NCBI GenBank assembly: GCA_021812785.1
Contig: JAKAMR010000003.1
Span: 1-55,305 of the forward strand
Source of the DNA: Nitrospirota bacterium
Lineage (GTDB): Bacteria; Nitrospirota; Thermodesulfovibrionia; Thermodesulfovibrionales; JdFR-88
Direction: 5' to 3'
DNA: 55,305 nucleotides
Below the pieces are notes generated by a model. The model was not told where the DNA came from. It worked only from the letters and a program-made list of their open reading frames with translations, and searched no databases. This document shows positions 48,488 to 55,305 of this stretch, piece by piece. Position numbers and translations under genes: made by a program. Position 1 is the stretch's first letter; each line of letters opens with the position of its first letter.

Positions 48488-48516
48488 GGCCCGGAATTTC
48501 TTCCGGGCCTTTTTTG
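48488..48516. terminator. Strong terminator after the ferredoxin gene
   Basis: GGCCCGGAA pairs with TTCCGGGCC over 9 bp, with a 4-base loop, extended by A-T pairs between a run of A and a run of six T. It can end the ferredoxin transcript (+) and, in reverse, the rnc operon (-). Confidence 0.92.
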
Positions 48517-48528
48517 TTAAATGCATTA

Positions 48529-48548
48529 CCCTGTAGCAAGCTATAGGG
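48529..48548. repeat. Palindrome with GCAAGC core, second copy
   Basis: CCCTGTAGC-AA-GCTATAGGG forms a 9-bp stem with one G-U pair, and is followed by AACCTCAATTT. It resembles the element at 2882-2900. It lies between the ferredoxin terminator and the rnc stop. Confidence 0.5.
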
Positions 48549-48557
48549 AACCTCAAT

Positions 48558-49304
48558 TTAAACGTCCCCTTCTTTTTCCTCCAGTTTCAGCTTTTCAAGC
48601 GCCTCGCGGGCGGCCCGGCTTTGCGCCTCCTTCTTGGTCCTGCCCTCGCCGCGCCCGTAGGACTTGCCGGATATGTAGACCCCGGCCGTAAAGAGCTTCT
48701 CGTGCTCCCTGCCTTCTTCTTTCAATAGTTTATAGACCGGCAGGCTGCCCATCACTTTCTGGCAGAGTTCCTGGAGCTCCGTCTTGGGGTCCCGCGACTC
48801 GCCGCTTTCGATTATCGCCTCCAGCTTCTCCCTGAATATACCGATAACCGCCTTTTTGGCCGCTTCGTAGCCGCCGTCCAGGTAAATGGCCCCTATCATG
48901 GCCTCGAATGCCCCGGCAAGGATGGACTGCTTTGTGCTGCCCCCCGTGCCGGCTTCCCCTTTGCCAAGGAGCAGGTATGAGCCAAGCCCCAGGCCGTCGG
49001 CCGCTTTTGCCAGCTCCTGCCCGCGCACCATCTGGCTTCTTATCCTGGACATCTGGGCTTCGTCAAGGCCAGTATGATACAGGTATTCAGAAAAAACAAG
49101 CTCGACAACCGCATCCCCAAGGTATTCAAGACGTTCATTATGGGCCCTGATGCCACCTTTTTTATCGCCGCAGTAGGACCTGTGGGTCAGGGCCTGCCGT
49201 AGCAGCTCCTCGTTCCTGAAGACATGGCCCAGTTTTTCTGCCGGGTCAAAAAGTTTTTTTTCTTTTTCTTTTTCTTTTTCCGGGTTGGGCTTGGGGGCGG
49301 TCAA
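48558..49304 (-). CDS. rnc: Ribonuclease III
   Basis: RNase III cuts double-stranded RNA in rRNA and mRNA processing. The 248-residue protein has the catalytic signature ERLEYLGDAVVEL, the second acidic block SILAGAFEAMIGAIYLDGGY and a C-terminal double-stranded-RNA-binding domain (DPKTELQELCQKVMGSLPVYKLLKEEG... KKEAQSRAAREALEKL). The N-terminus begins with an unusual (KE)n stretch (KEKEKEKK) from a TTTTTC tract. Start is uncertain: a TTG at 49304 just after the fabF stop is preferred; the frame also opens at a TTG (49355) inside fabF. It is cotranscribed with fabF, acpP and fabG. Confidence 0.93.
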   Translation of the reverse strand: MTAPKPNPEKEKEKEKKLFDPAEKLGHVFRNEELLRQALTHRSYCGDKKGGIRAHNERLEYLGDAVVELVFSEYLYHTGLDEAQMSRIRSQMVRGQELAKAADGLGLGSYLLLGKGEAGTGGSTKQSILAGAFEAMIGAIYLDGGYEAAKKAVIGIFREKLEAIIESGESRDPKTELQELCQKVMGSLPVYKLLKEEGREHEKLFTAGVYISGKSYGRGEGRTKKEAQSRAAREALEKLKLEEKEGDV

Positions 49305-49305
49305 A

Positions 49306-50544
49306 TCAGGAAAATCTCTTGAACAGCAGGCAGGCGTTCGTCCCCCCGAACCCAAAGGAGTTCGAGAGCGAGCAGTCCACGCGCTGCTGCCTGGCTTTAT
49401 GAGGCACGTAGTCCAGATCGCATTCCGGGTCCGGATCGTGAAGGTTTATCGTTGGAGGGATGACGGAATTGACGATGCTGAGGACCGCCACTGCCGCCTC
49501 CACGCCGCCCGCCGCGCCCAGCAGATGGCCGGTCATGGACTTAGTGGAGCTTACGGCTAACTTCCTGGCGTGAGGACCAAAGACTTTTTTTATGGCGGAC
49601 GTCTCTATCTCGTCACCCTGCCTGGTAGAGGTCCCGTGCGCGTTGACATATCCCACTTCATGGGCGGATATGCCCGCGTCCCTGAGCGCGCTTGCCATGC
49701 ACCTGGCCGCACCGTTCCCGTCCGGGGCGGGAGAGGTTATATGGTATGCGTCAGAGCTCATGCCGAAACCAACCAGCTCCGCATAGATGCGTGCGCCTCT
49801 GCGGCGTGCGAACTCCAGTTCCTCAAGGATCATGACCCCGGCCCCCTCGCCCATAACAAAGCCGTCCCTTCCGGAGTCGAACGGCCTGGAGGCCCCGGCC
49901 GGGTTGTCGTTCATTGTAGAAAGGGCCTTCATGGCGTTAAAGCCGCCGATGGCCATCGGCGTTATAACGGATTCCGTGCCGCCCGCTATCATGGCGTCGG
50001 CATCGCCATACTGTATTATCCGGAAGGCCTCGCCTATCGAGTGGCTGCCGGTGGCGCACGCGGTTACGGCGGCCGAGTTGGGCCCCTTTGCCCCGAATTT
50101 TATCGATACGCTGCCCGATGCCAGGTTTATTATCAGCATCGGTATGAAGAAAGGGGTTATGCGCCTGGGCCCTTTTTCCAGATACGCCTGGTGATAACGC
50201 TCTATGGTGCCCAGCCCCCCCATGCCTGCGCCGATAACAACGCCCACGCGCTCCGCGTTGGAAGGGTCTATCGCCAGGCCGGAGTCCTTGACGGCAAACT
50301 CCGCGGCGGCCATCGCAAAGTGGATGAAACGGTCCATCTTTTTGACTTCTTTGGCTTCGATGTAATCTTCAGGGACAAAACCATCCACCTCCCCGGCTAT
50401 CTGCGTGGGGAAGCCGGTGGCGTCGAATTGCGTTATTCTCCCTATCCCCGAGCGGCCCTCAACGAGCCCCTTCCATGTTGCCTCCGTCCCTATCCCAATA
50501 GGGGAGATGAGGCCCAGGCCTGTTACTACGACTCTCCGTTTCAT
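49306..50544 (-). CDS. fabF: 3-oxoacyl-[acyl-carrier-protein] synthase II
   Basis: FabF extends acyl chains by condensing acyl-ACP with malonyl-ACP. The 412-residue protein has the catalytic cysteine C163 in [15 protein letters not shown], and the two histidines in [11 protein letters not shown] and GHLLGAAG. The C-terminus [15 protein letters not shown] is canonical. The ATG at 50544 gives the standard [17 protein letters not shown] start. It lies between acpP and rnc, all on the minus strand, in the usual fab order. Confidence 0.96.
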   Translation of the reverse strand: MKRRVVVTGLGLISPIGIGTEATWKGLVEGRSGIGRITQFDATGFPTQIAGEVDGFVPEDYIEAKEVKKMDRFIHFAMAAAEFAVKDSGLAIDPSNAERVGVVIGAGMGGLGTIERYHQAYLEKGPRRITPFFIPMLIINLASGSVSIKFGAKGPNSAAVTACATGSHSIGEAFRIIQYGDADAMIAGGTESVITPMAIGGFNAMKALSTMNDNPAGASRPFDSGRDGFVMGEGAGVMILEELEFARRRGARIYAELVGFGMSSDAYHITSPAPDGNGAARCMASALRDAGISAHEVGYVNAHGTSTRQGDEIETSAIKKVFGPHARKLAVSSTKSMTGHLLGAAGGVEAAVAVLSIVNSVIPPTINLHDPDPECDLDYVPHKARQQRVDCSLSNSFGFGGTNACLLFKRFS

Positions 50545-50582
50545 CTGGCGGGCTTTCTTCTTTTATTCTCTATTCCCTTTAA

Positions 50583-50816
50583 TTATTCACCTTTTTTCTT
50601 CTTTATGTAATCCACTGCGTCCTGAACCTTTATTATCTTTTCCGCGTCCTCGTCGGGTATCTCTATGTTGAACCCTTCCTCAAACGCCATTACAAGCTCC
50701 ACCGTGTCAAGGGAGTCCGCCCCCAGATCTTCCACAAAGGATGCCTCGGGCTTCACTTCCGCGATATCCACCCCCAACTGCTTGGCTATGATGTCCTTAA
50801 CGCTCTGCTCTACCAT
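50583..50816 (-). CDS. acpP: Acyl carrier protein
   Basis: A 77-residue acidic carrier protein. The phosphopantetheine attachment serine S35 lies in [14 protein letters not shown]. The protein has the usual four-helix pattern, with an acidic helix II ([18 protein letters not shown]) for contact with Fab enzymes. An ideal ribosome site AAGGAGG precedes the ATG. It is the centre of the fabG-acpP-fabF group; it could also serve the SPT-like enzyme elsewhere in this window if that enzyme uses acyl-ACP, which is speculation. Confidence 0.96.
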   Translation of the reverse strand: MVEQSVKDIIAKQLGVDIAEVKPEASFVEDLGADSLDTVELVMAFEEGFNIEIPDEDAEKIIKVQDAVDYIKKKKGE

Positions 50817-50868
50817 TGCGTTACCTCCTTATTAATTGCTTTTTTATTTTTTACTTGGGAACACGGCG

Positions 50869-51609
50869 TCACATGTACATGCCGCCGTTTACGTGTATGA
50901 CCTGCCCGGTAACGTACCCGGTATCAGGCGAACAGAAAAAAGAGACTGCGCGCGCCACGTCCTCAGGCGTTCCGAATTTGCCGGACGGGATGGAGGCCAG
51001 CATCTGGTTCCTGACATCCTCCGGCAGTTTTTCCGTCATTGCAGTAACGATAAAGCCCGGCGCTACAGCGTTTGCCGTAATGCCCCTGCCTGCGTACTCT
51101 TTCGCTATGGTCTTTGTGAGCCCCACTATGCCGGCCTTTGAGGCGCTGTAATTTGCCTGCCCGGGATTCCCCATGAAGGCCACCACGGAGGCTATGCTTA
51201 CGATCCTTCCGTATCTCTGGCGGGACATTATCTTTACCGCCTCTTTGCTGCATAGAAAGACGCTGCGGAGGTTCACGTTGATGACGAGGTCCCAGTCCTC
51301 GGGTTTCATCCTCATGAGCAGCCCGTCCCGGGTGATGCCGGCGTTGTTGATGAGGATATCCAGCCTGCCAAGGTCGTTCTTGATAGCCTCGAAGGTCTTC
51401 TCGACATCCTGCGCCTTTGAGACATCAAGCCCATACGAGCAGGCATCCGCCCCCGTTGCCTTGAGGGCCTCGGCCGTCCCGGCGGCCTCCTCCGGGTTCA
51501 GGTCCCCTAGGACAACCTTTGCGCCCCTTACCGCCAGCTCTTCAGCAATCGAGCGGCCTATGCCCCTGGCCCCGCCGGTTATGAAAGCCACCTGTCCTTT
51601 TAAATCCAT
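50869..51609 (-). CDS. fabG: 3-oxoacyl-[acyl-carrier-protein] reductase
   Basis: FabG reduces the 3-oxoacyl-ACP intermediate with NADPH. The 246-residue SDR has TGGARGIGRSIA near 11-22, NNAGITRDGLLMRMK near 90, and the catalytic triad serine, tyrosine and lysine in SIASVVAFMGNPGQANYSASKAG. The C-terminal TGQVIHVNGGMYM is canonical. The start ATG is at 51609. It heads the fab group, with acpP 50 bases downstream. Confidence 0.96.
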   Translation of the reverse strand: MDLKGQVAFITGGARGIGRSIAEELAVRGAKVVLGDLNPEEAAGTAEALKATGADACSYGLDVSKAQDVEKTFEAIKNDLGRLDILINNAGITRDGLLMRMKPEDWDLVINVNLRSVFLCSKEAVKIMSRQRYGRIVSIASVVAFMGNPGQANYSASKAGIVGLTKTIAKEYAGRGITANAVAPGFIVTAMTEKLPEDVRNQMLASIPSGKFGTPEDVARAVSFFCSPDTGYVTGQVIHVNGGMYM

Positions 51610-51738
51610 TTTGCGCCAATAGCCTCCCCGAATAAATTAACTGTAGATTTTAACAGGAGAATGAAATATTTTTCCATAGCCCGCCCCGGTATGCTCTTGA
51701 CTTTTCGGGAAGGATGGGAATCACAGACTTTTTTCTGT

Positions 51739-53631
51739 TTACAGAAGTCCCTTAAGGGGTTTTCTCGTATCACCCACCCGCATGGTCAGCTTATGGGAAT
51801 CCAGATATTCAAGATATGGCAGGGCGTATTTCCTTGTGGTGCCCAGGACGTCCCTGAACTCCGATACGGCCATCTCCGGCTTTTTTGCATAAAACTCCTT
51901 GAGCAAGGAGACCATCTTCTGGAAAACGACGGCGGGAAGATAAAGGGACTCGTTGATCCTCACCAGCGCCCCTTCCTTGTCCATGAGCCTCAGCACGTCC
52001 GTGAGCCTTTTTTCGTCCAGGGCCAGTTTTTTAGCCAGCTCGCTTTTTTCCGGGGGCTGGAACCCGGCGGCCCCAAGCTCCCTGATTATCTTCTCCCTGA
52101 GCTGCTCGTCCTTGCCGCTCAGGGCAGCTTGGAAAGAGGCCAACCTAACGGAATCCTTCTCGGAGACAAGCTCCCGGACCAGGGGCAGCAATCCGGAAAA
52201 CACCTTCTGGTCCGCTTTGAGCTCCGCCCTCAACTCCTCCCTGGGAATTCCCGGCCTCAGAGGGTTTTTCTTGTGGAACTGCCCGGCCAGGCTAACGGCG
52301 GCCTGCATGAAGGCCGAAAGGGTGCTGGAGTGCACAAAAAAGGCCCCATCTCCAACCGGGACCACGGCATTCTCTTTCTGCAGCTCCTGAAGCGCCTTGT
52401 CCACCTCTTTGACTTCCGCCCTTATCCACCCTTCAAGCTCCGCCTTGCTGATTGATTTAAGCGCGGAGCTTTTTATCTTCATGGAGAGTTTTTCCTTAAG
52501 GGAACCCTTTTCATATACCGAAAGGTCTTCAAGACCCATGCTTTTTTTCCTGCGGGCGGGCCTTGGGTCCAGCACGGAGCCCCCGCCCATCGTCTCAAGC
52601 GGCGAGAGGCGGCGGACCACGAACCTGTCCATGCCCTGGGCCACAACGGGACCGGAAAGCCGGAGCTGGGCATAGGAGGATTCTCCGCTCTTCAGTTCCT
52701 GCTTATCATATAGAACCACCCTGGCGAGCTTCTGCGACGTGCCCAGATGGAAATGCACCCTGGCCCCGCTCTTAATGGTTGGCGCGCCCGCAAGGAGCTC
52801 TATTTTCACATCCATGGCGGAAACGGGCTGGAACCTTCCGGGGCTTACAACAACATCCCCCCTCTCAAGCTCGTCCTTTTCCACCCCCTGAAGGTTAAGG
52901 GCCACGCGCTGCCCCGCATAGACCTCCTTTACAGGTTTACCGTGGCTTTGAATGCCCCTTATCCTGGTCTCTATCCCCCTGGGCAGTACCTGGACCGGCT
53001 CTTCCGCGCGCACCGTCCCGGAAAGGGCTGTGCCCGTAACCACGGTGCCGAAACCTTTCAGGGTGAAAACCCTGTCCACCGGTAGCCTGAAAAGCCCCCC
53101 CGCCTGTTTTTCCTTTACGTCCAGGGCGATCTCTTTTATTTTTTCCTTTAAAAGGTCTATGTTCAGCCCGGTCCTGGCCGAAACGGGTATCACGGGGGCG
53201 CCCTCAAGGAAGCTGCCTTTTACAAACTCCCTGGCCTCGCCGGCCACAAGCTCCAGCCAGTCCTTTTCCACCAGGTCCGCCTTTGTGAGGGCCACCAGTC
53301 CCCTGCTTATCTTCAGGAGCTCGCAGATCTGCAGGTGCTCCCGGCTCTGGGGCATTATCCCCTCGTCCGCGGCGATCACAAGGAGCACGATGTCTATCCC
53401 TCCAGCCCCGGCAAGCATGTTCCTGATGAGCCTTTCATGCCCCGGCACATCCACAATACCCACCGTCAGGCCGGCTTCGGGGTAATCAAGGTTGGCAAAA
53501 CCCAGGTCAATGGTTATGCCCCTTTCCTTTTCTTCCTTCAGCCTGTCCGGGTCCGTGCCGGTAAGGGCCTTCACCAGAGTGCTCTTGCCGTGGTCTATAT
53601 GCCCGGCTGTCCCTAAAACCACATAGCGCAT
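51739..53631 (-). CDS. selB: Selenocysteine-specific elongation factor SelB
   Basis: SelB carries Sec-tRNA to UGA codons and binds the SECIS hairpin. The 630-residue protein starts with an EF-Tu-like G domain (GTAGHIDHGKSTLVKALTG, DVPGHERL, ALTKADLV), followed by beta domains and, from about residue 370, winged-helix modules typical of the SelB C-terminus (repeated patterns such as AKKLALDEKRLTDVLRLMDKEGALVRI). The ATG at 53631 places GTAGHIDHGK at residues 7-16; an earlier frame start would add 13 residues. Its TATAAT (53649-53644) is only 12 bases from the ATG, so the mRNA is nearly leaderless. Presence of a selenoprotein in this window fits. Confidence 0.95.
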   Translation of the reverse strand: MRYVVLGTAGHIDHGKSTLVKALTGTDPDRLKEEKERGITIDLGFANLDYPEAGLTVGIVDVPGHERLIRNMLAGAGGIDIVLLVIAADEGIMPQSREHLQICELLKISRGLVALTKADLVEKDWLELVAGEAREFVKGSFLEGAPVIPVSARTGLNIDLLKEKIKEIALDVKEKQAGGLFRLPVDRVFTLKGFGTVVTGTALSGTVRAEEPVQVLPRGIETRIRGIQSHGKPVKEVYAGQRVALNLQGVEKDELERGDVVVSPGRFQPVSAMDVKIELLAGAPTIKSGARVHFHLGTSQKLARVVLYDKQELKSGESSYAQLRLSGPVVAQGMDRFVVRRLSPLETMGGGSVLDPRPARRKKSMGLEDLSVYEKGSLKEKLSMKIKSSALKSISKAELEGWIRAEVKEVDKALQELQKENAVVPVGDGAFFVHSSTLSAFMQAAVSLAGQFHKKNPLRPGIPREELRAELKADQKVFSGLLPLVRELVSEKDSVRLASFQAALSGKDEQLREKIIRELGAAGFQPPEKSELAKKLALDEKRLTDVLRLMDKEGALVRINESLYLPAVVFQKMVSLLKEFYAKKPEMAVSEFRDVLGTTRKYALPYLEYLDSHKLTMRVGDTRKPLKGLL

Positions 53632-53643
53632 TTTTATAGAGTA

Positions 53644-53706
53644 ATTATAACCTGAAATATGAACTTGCAAGGGAAAAGAAGACGGGGGTTTTGGGTTTGA
53701 TATAAT
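53644..53706. promoter_or_regulatory. Divergent promoters of selB and sppA
   Basis: On the minus strand TATAAT (53649-53644) precedes selB by 12 bases. On the plus strand TTTGATATAAT ends in TATAAT at 53701-53706, preceded by TG one base upstream, an extended -10, for sppA. Neither has a clear -35. The 111-base gap thus drives two opposite genes. Confidence 0.55.
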
Positions 53707-53742
53707 CTAGAGAGTTAAATTCTCCGTCCAAGGAGCCATTCA

Positions 53743-54750
53743 ATGAAGGAAAAGGGAAAAGAAAAAGGGAAAAATCTTTCTTTCTTGTTCTTAGTTCCGT
53801 TTTTGTTCATGCTGGCCTCATGCGTCCACATCTCCGTCTCCCCGCAGACAAAGCCCTTACAGGAAAAGCTTATCGAGGGCCAGGGGCGCCCCAAGATCCT
53901 GCTTCTGGATCTGGACGGGGTCATATCGTTCAGCGGAAAGAAAGCAGGCATCGGGGCCGCGAGCCAGCCATCCCCAGTTGCGTATTTCAAAGAAGCGCTG
54001 GTGAAGGCCCAGGCGGACAAGAACATCGCCGGCCTCATAATCAGGATAGATTCCCCTGGCGGCGGGGTTACCGCGAGCGACGTTATCTATCATGAGATAA
54101 TGGCGTTCAAGAAAAAAAAGGATGTCCCGGTGTACGCATATATAATGGATGTGGGGGCCTCGGGCGGCTACTACGTGGCCCAGGCTGCCGACAGGATAAT
54201 CGCAAGCCCCACGGCGCTTACTGGAAGCATAGGCGTAATAGCGATGAAGTTTGATATCCAGGGGCTCATGTCAAAGGTGGGGGTTCGGGAGGAGACGTAT
54301 AAATCCGGGCCGGAGAAGGATTTCTGGTCGCCCTTCAGGCCAAGCACCCCGCAGGAAAAACAGATGCTGCAGGGCATAATAAACAACCTCTTCGCCCGCT
54401 TCCTTGATATCGTAGGCAAAAACAGGCAGAAAAACGCAAAACTCTCAAGACAGCAGCTAATGGCGCTAGCCGATGGGCGCATCTTTACCGCGGACCAGGC
54501 GCTGAAAGACGGGCTCATAGACCGGGAGGCGTATCTGGATGATGCAATAGGCAGCATGAAAAAGTCCCTGGGGATAGAAAAGGCGAGGGTGGTTACGTAT
54601 TTGCGTCCTTCGGAGTTCAAACCCACCGTTTATTCAACCGCGCTTTTTGAAACGGAAGGAAAGACGGCGGACCAGGAGCTTTTTTCGCTTTACATGGGCT
54701 CTCTCTGGCCCAAGCCCGGGGTTGAGTTCATGTATCTATGGAATCCCTAA
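53743..54750 (+). CDS. sppA: Signal peptide peptidase SppA, lipoprotein form
   Basis: SppA cleaves leftover signal peptides in the membrane. The 335-residue protein begins with MKEKGKEKGK and a hydrophobic segment ending in the lipobox LASC (C26), then the S49 peptidase domain: IDSPGGGVTASDVIYHEI, the nucleophile serine in MDVGASGGYYVAQAADRI, TGSIGVIAMK, and YKSGPEKDFWSPFRP with the likely catalytic lysine. AAGGAG precedes the ATG. A lipoprotein signal with a serine-lysine peptidase is less common than a plain membrane anchor. It is convergent with the CBS gene. Confidence 0.9.
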   Translation: MKEKGKEKGKNLSFLFLVPFLFMLASCVHISVSPQTKPLQEKLIEGQGRPKILLLDLDGVISFSGKKAGIGAASQPSPVAYFKEALVKAQADKNIAGLIIRIDSPGGGVTASDVIYHEIMAFKKKKDVPVYAYIMDVGASGGYYVAQAADRIIASPTALTGSIGVIAMKFDIQGLMSKVGVREETYKSGPEKDFWSPFRPSTPQEKQMLQGIINNLFARFLDIVGKNRQKNAKLSRQQLMALADGRIFTADQALKDGLIDREAYLDDAIGSMKKSLGIEKARVVTYLRPSEFKPTVYSTALFETEGKTADQELFSLYMGSLWPKPGVEFMYLWNP

Positions 54751-54847
54751 AAAAGACGGGGAATCCATAGAAAGCCACGTTCCTGAAGCCCTGAGGGGAA
54801 AGGGAAAAGGGGATTTTTGGCCTTTTTCCTTTTCCGTTCTTCTTTCC

Positions 54848-55270
54848 CTACACTTTTGCGCTCGTATAGGACTCCTCAAGCTCCATGAACTGATTCAGTT
54901 CCTCCTTCATGGCGGAAGCCACATCGGCCGAGGAGATAACGCCTACCAGTTTGCCGTTTTCCAGCACCGGGAGTCTCCTGACGTTTGCCCTGTTCATTAT
55001 CCGCAGGGCGGAATCCAGGTCGGCGTCCGCGTCCACGGTTATAGGGTCCTGGACCATTATGTCGCAGACACAGGTGGAGCCGGCGTCTTTCCTTTCCGCT
55101 GCCACGGAAAGGGCAATGTCCCTGTCCGTGAGGATACCCTTGATCTTCTGGTTTTCCTCGATGATTATGGAGCCGATCTTTTTTTCCTGCATTTTCAGGG
55201 CGGCCTCCCGCAAGGTGGCCGTCGCCGGAAGAGATATCATGTTTTTGTTCATGAACTGTCTTACGGTCAT
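54848..55270 (-). CDS. CBS-domain protein
   Basis: A 140-residue protein made of two CBS motifs in tandem, a nucleotide-sensing module that binds AMP, ATP or SAM. Markers: ATLREAALKMQEKKIGSIIIEENQKIKGILTDRDIA in the first, and DADLDSALRIMNRANVRRLPVLENGKLVGVISSADVASAM in the second. No catalytic domain is attached, so it acts alone or as a partner. The ATG at 55270 has AAAGGAGG eight bases upstream. It ends convergently with sppA. Confidence 0.92.
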   Translation of the reverse strand: MTVRQFMNKNMISLPATATLREAALKMQEKKIGSIIIEENQKIKGILTDRDIALSVAAERKDAGSTCVCDIMVQDPITVDADADLDSALRIMNRANVRRLPVLENGKLVGVISSADVASAMKEELNQFMELEESYTSAKV

Positions 55271-55305
55271 AAAAATAACCTCCTTTGACCGCCAAAAAAT
55301 CCCCT

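Noticed and set aside
1..55305. CRISPR array, prophage or insertion sequence
   Set aside because: I found no regularly spaced repeats with unique spacers, no cas, phage structural or integrase genes and no transposase. Only the non-coding repeat family and the toxin-antitoxin loci suggest mobility.

Overview
This 55.3 kb window is a gene-dense, GC-rich bacterial chromosome segment with mostly housekeeping genes. Several traits fit an anaerobic or microaerophilic Gram-negative bacterium of the Nitrospirota or Desulfobacterota type: System II cytochrome c maturation (CcsBA), a nine-heme cytochrome, DapL-type lysine synthesis, an archaeal-type S-adenosylmethionine synthetase, selenocysteine insertion (SelB), a PagL-like lipid A deacylase and a serine-palmitoyltransferase-like enzyme. 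The phylum is an inference from gene content; no rRNA gene is present to settle it.

Layout. 1-4050 (+): the 3' end of secF, recJ, tRNA-Ala(CGC) and a ChaN-like exported protein, closed by a bidirectional terminator. 4093-16416 (-): a serine-palmitoyltransferase-like enzyme with a ceramide-reductase-like SDR, htpX, a lone receiver, then a compact block ccs1-ccsA-sensor kinase-NtrC regulator in which the kinase carries a periplasmic CxxCH heme motif; then a cupin, two tandem zinc dehydrogenases and a small membrane protein. 16.5-24.6 kb: AdoMet synthetase, pagL-like gene, dapL, folK, a REC-GGDEF protein with a degenerate receiver, a YwiC-like membrane protein, a HAD phosphatase, and two copies of a GC-rich repeat with inverted ends. 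24.7-32.4 kb: glucan phosphorylase, glnK-amtB, an HD protein, a SAP-like small protein and polA. 32.5-34.3 kb and 42.3-43.8 kb are AT-richer accessory patches: a decayed and an intact copy of one HigB/HigA-type toxin-antitoxin system, in inverted orientation about 10 kb apart, with the same palindromic operator inside their promoters. Between them lie a transglutaminase-like protein, a DEAD-box helicase, an OB-fold protein, a radical SAM/SIMPL pair and the multiheme cytochrome.

43.9-55.3 kb holds the most striking gene: a thioredoxin-like protein whose reading frame contains TGA at the first position of a UxxC motif, followed by a hairpin with a GGUC loop that fits a bacterial SECIS. selB lies in the same window, so it is best read as a selenoprotein. 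recO, a bifunctional nuclease, era, an aminotransferase, a ferredoxin, rnc-fabF-acpP-fabG, selB, sppA and a CBS-domain protein complete the window.

Recurrent T-rich/A-rich tracts occur between genes and intrude into some coding sequences (Lys/Glu-rich N-termini of rnc, era and sppA; a Lys/Ser insertion in one dehydrogenase). All function calls rest on reading motifs by eye; no database search was run.
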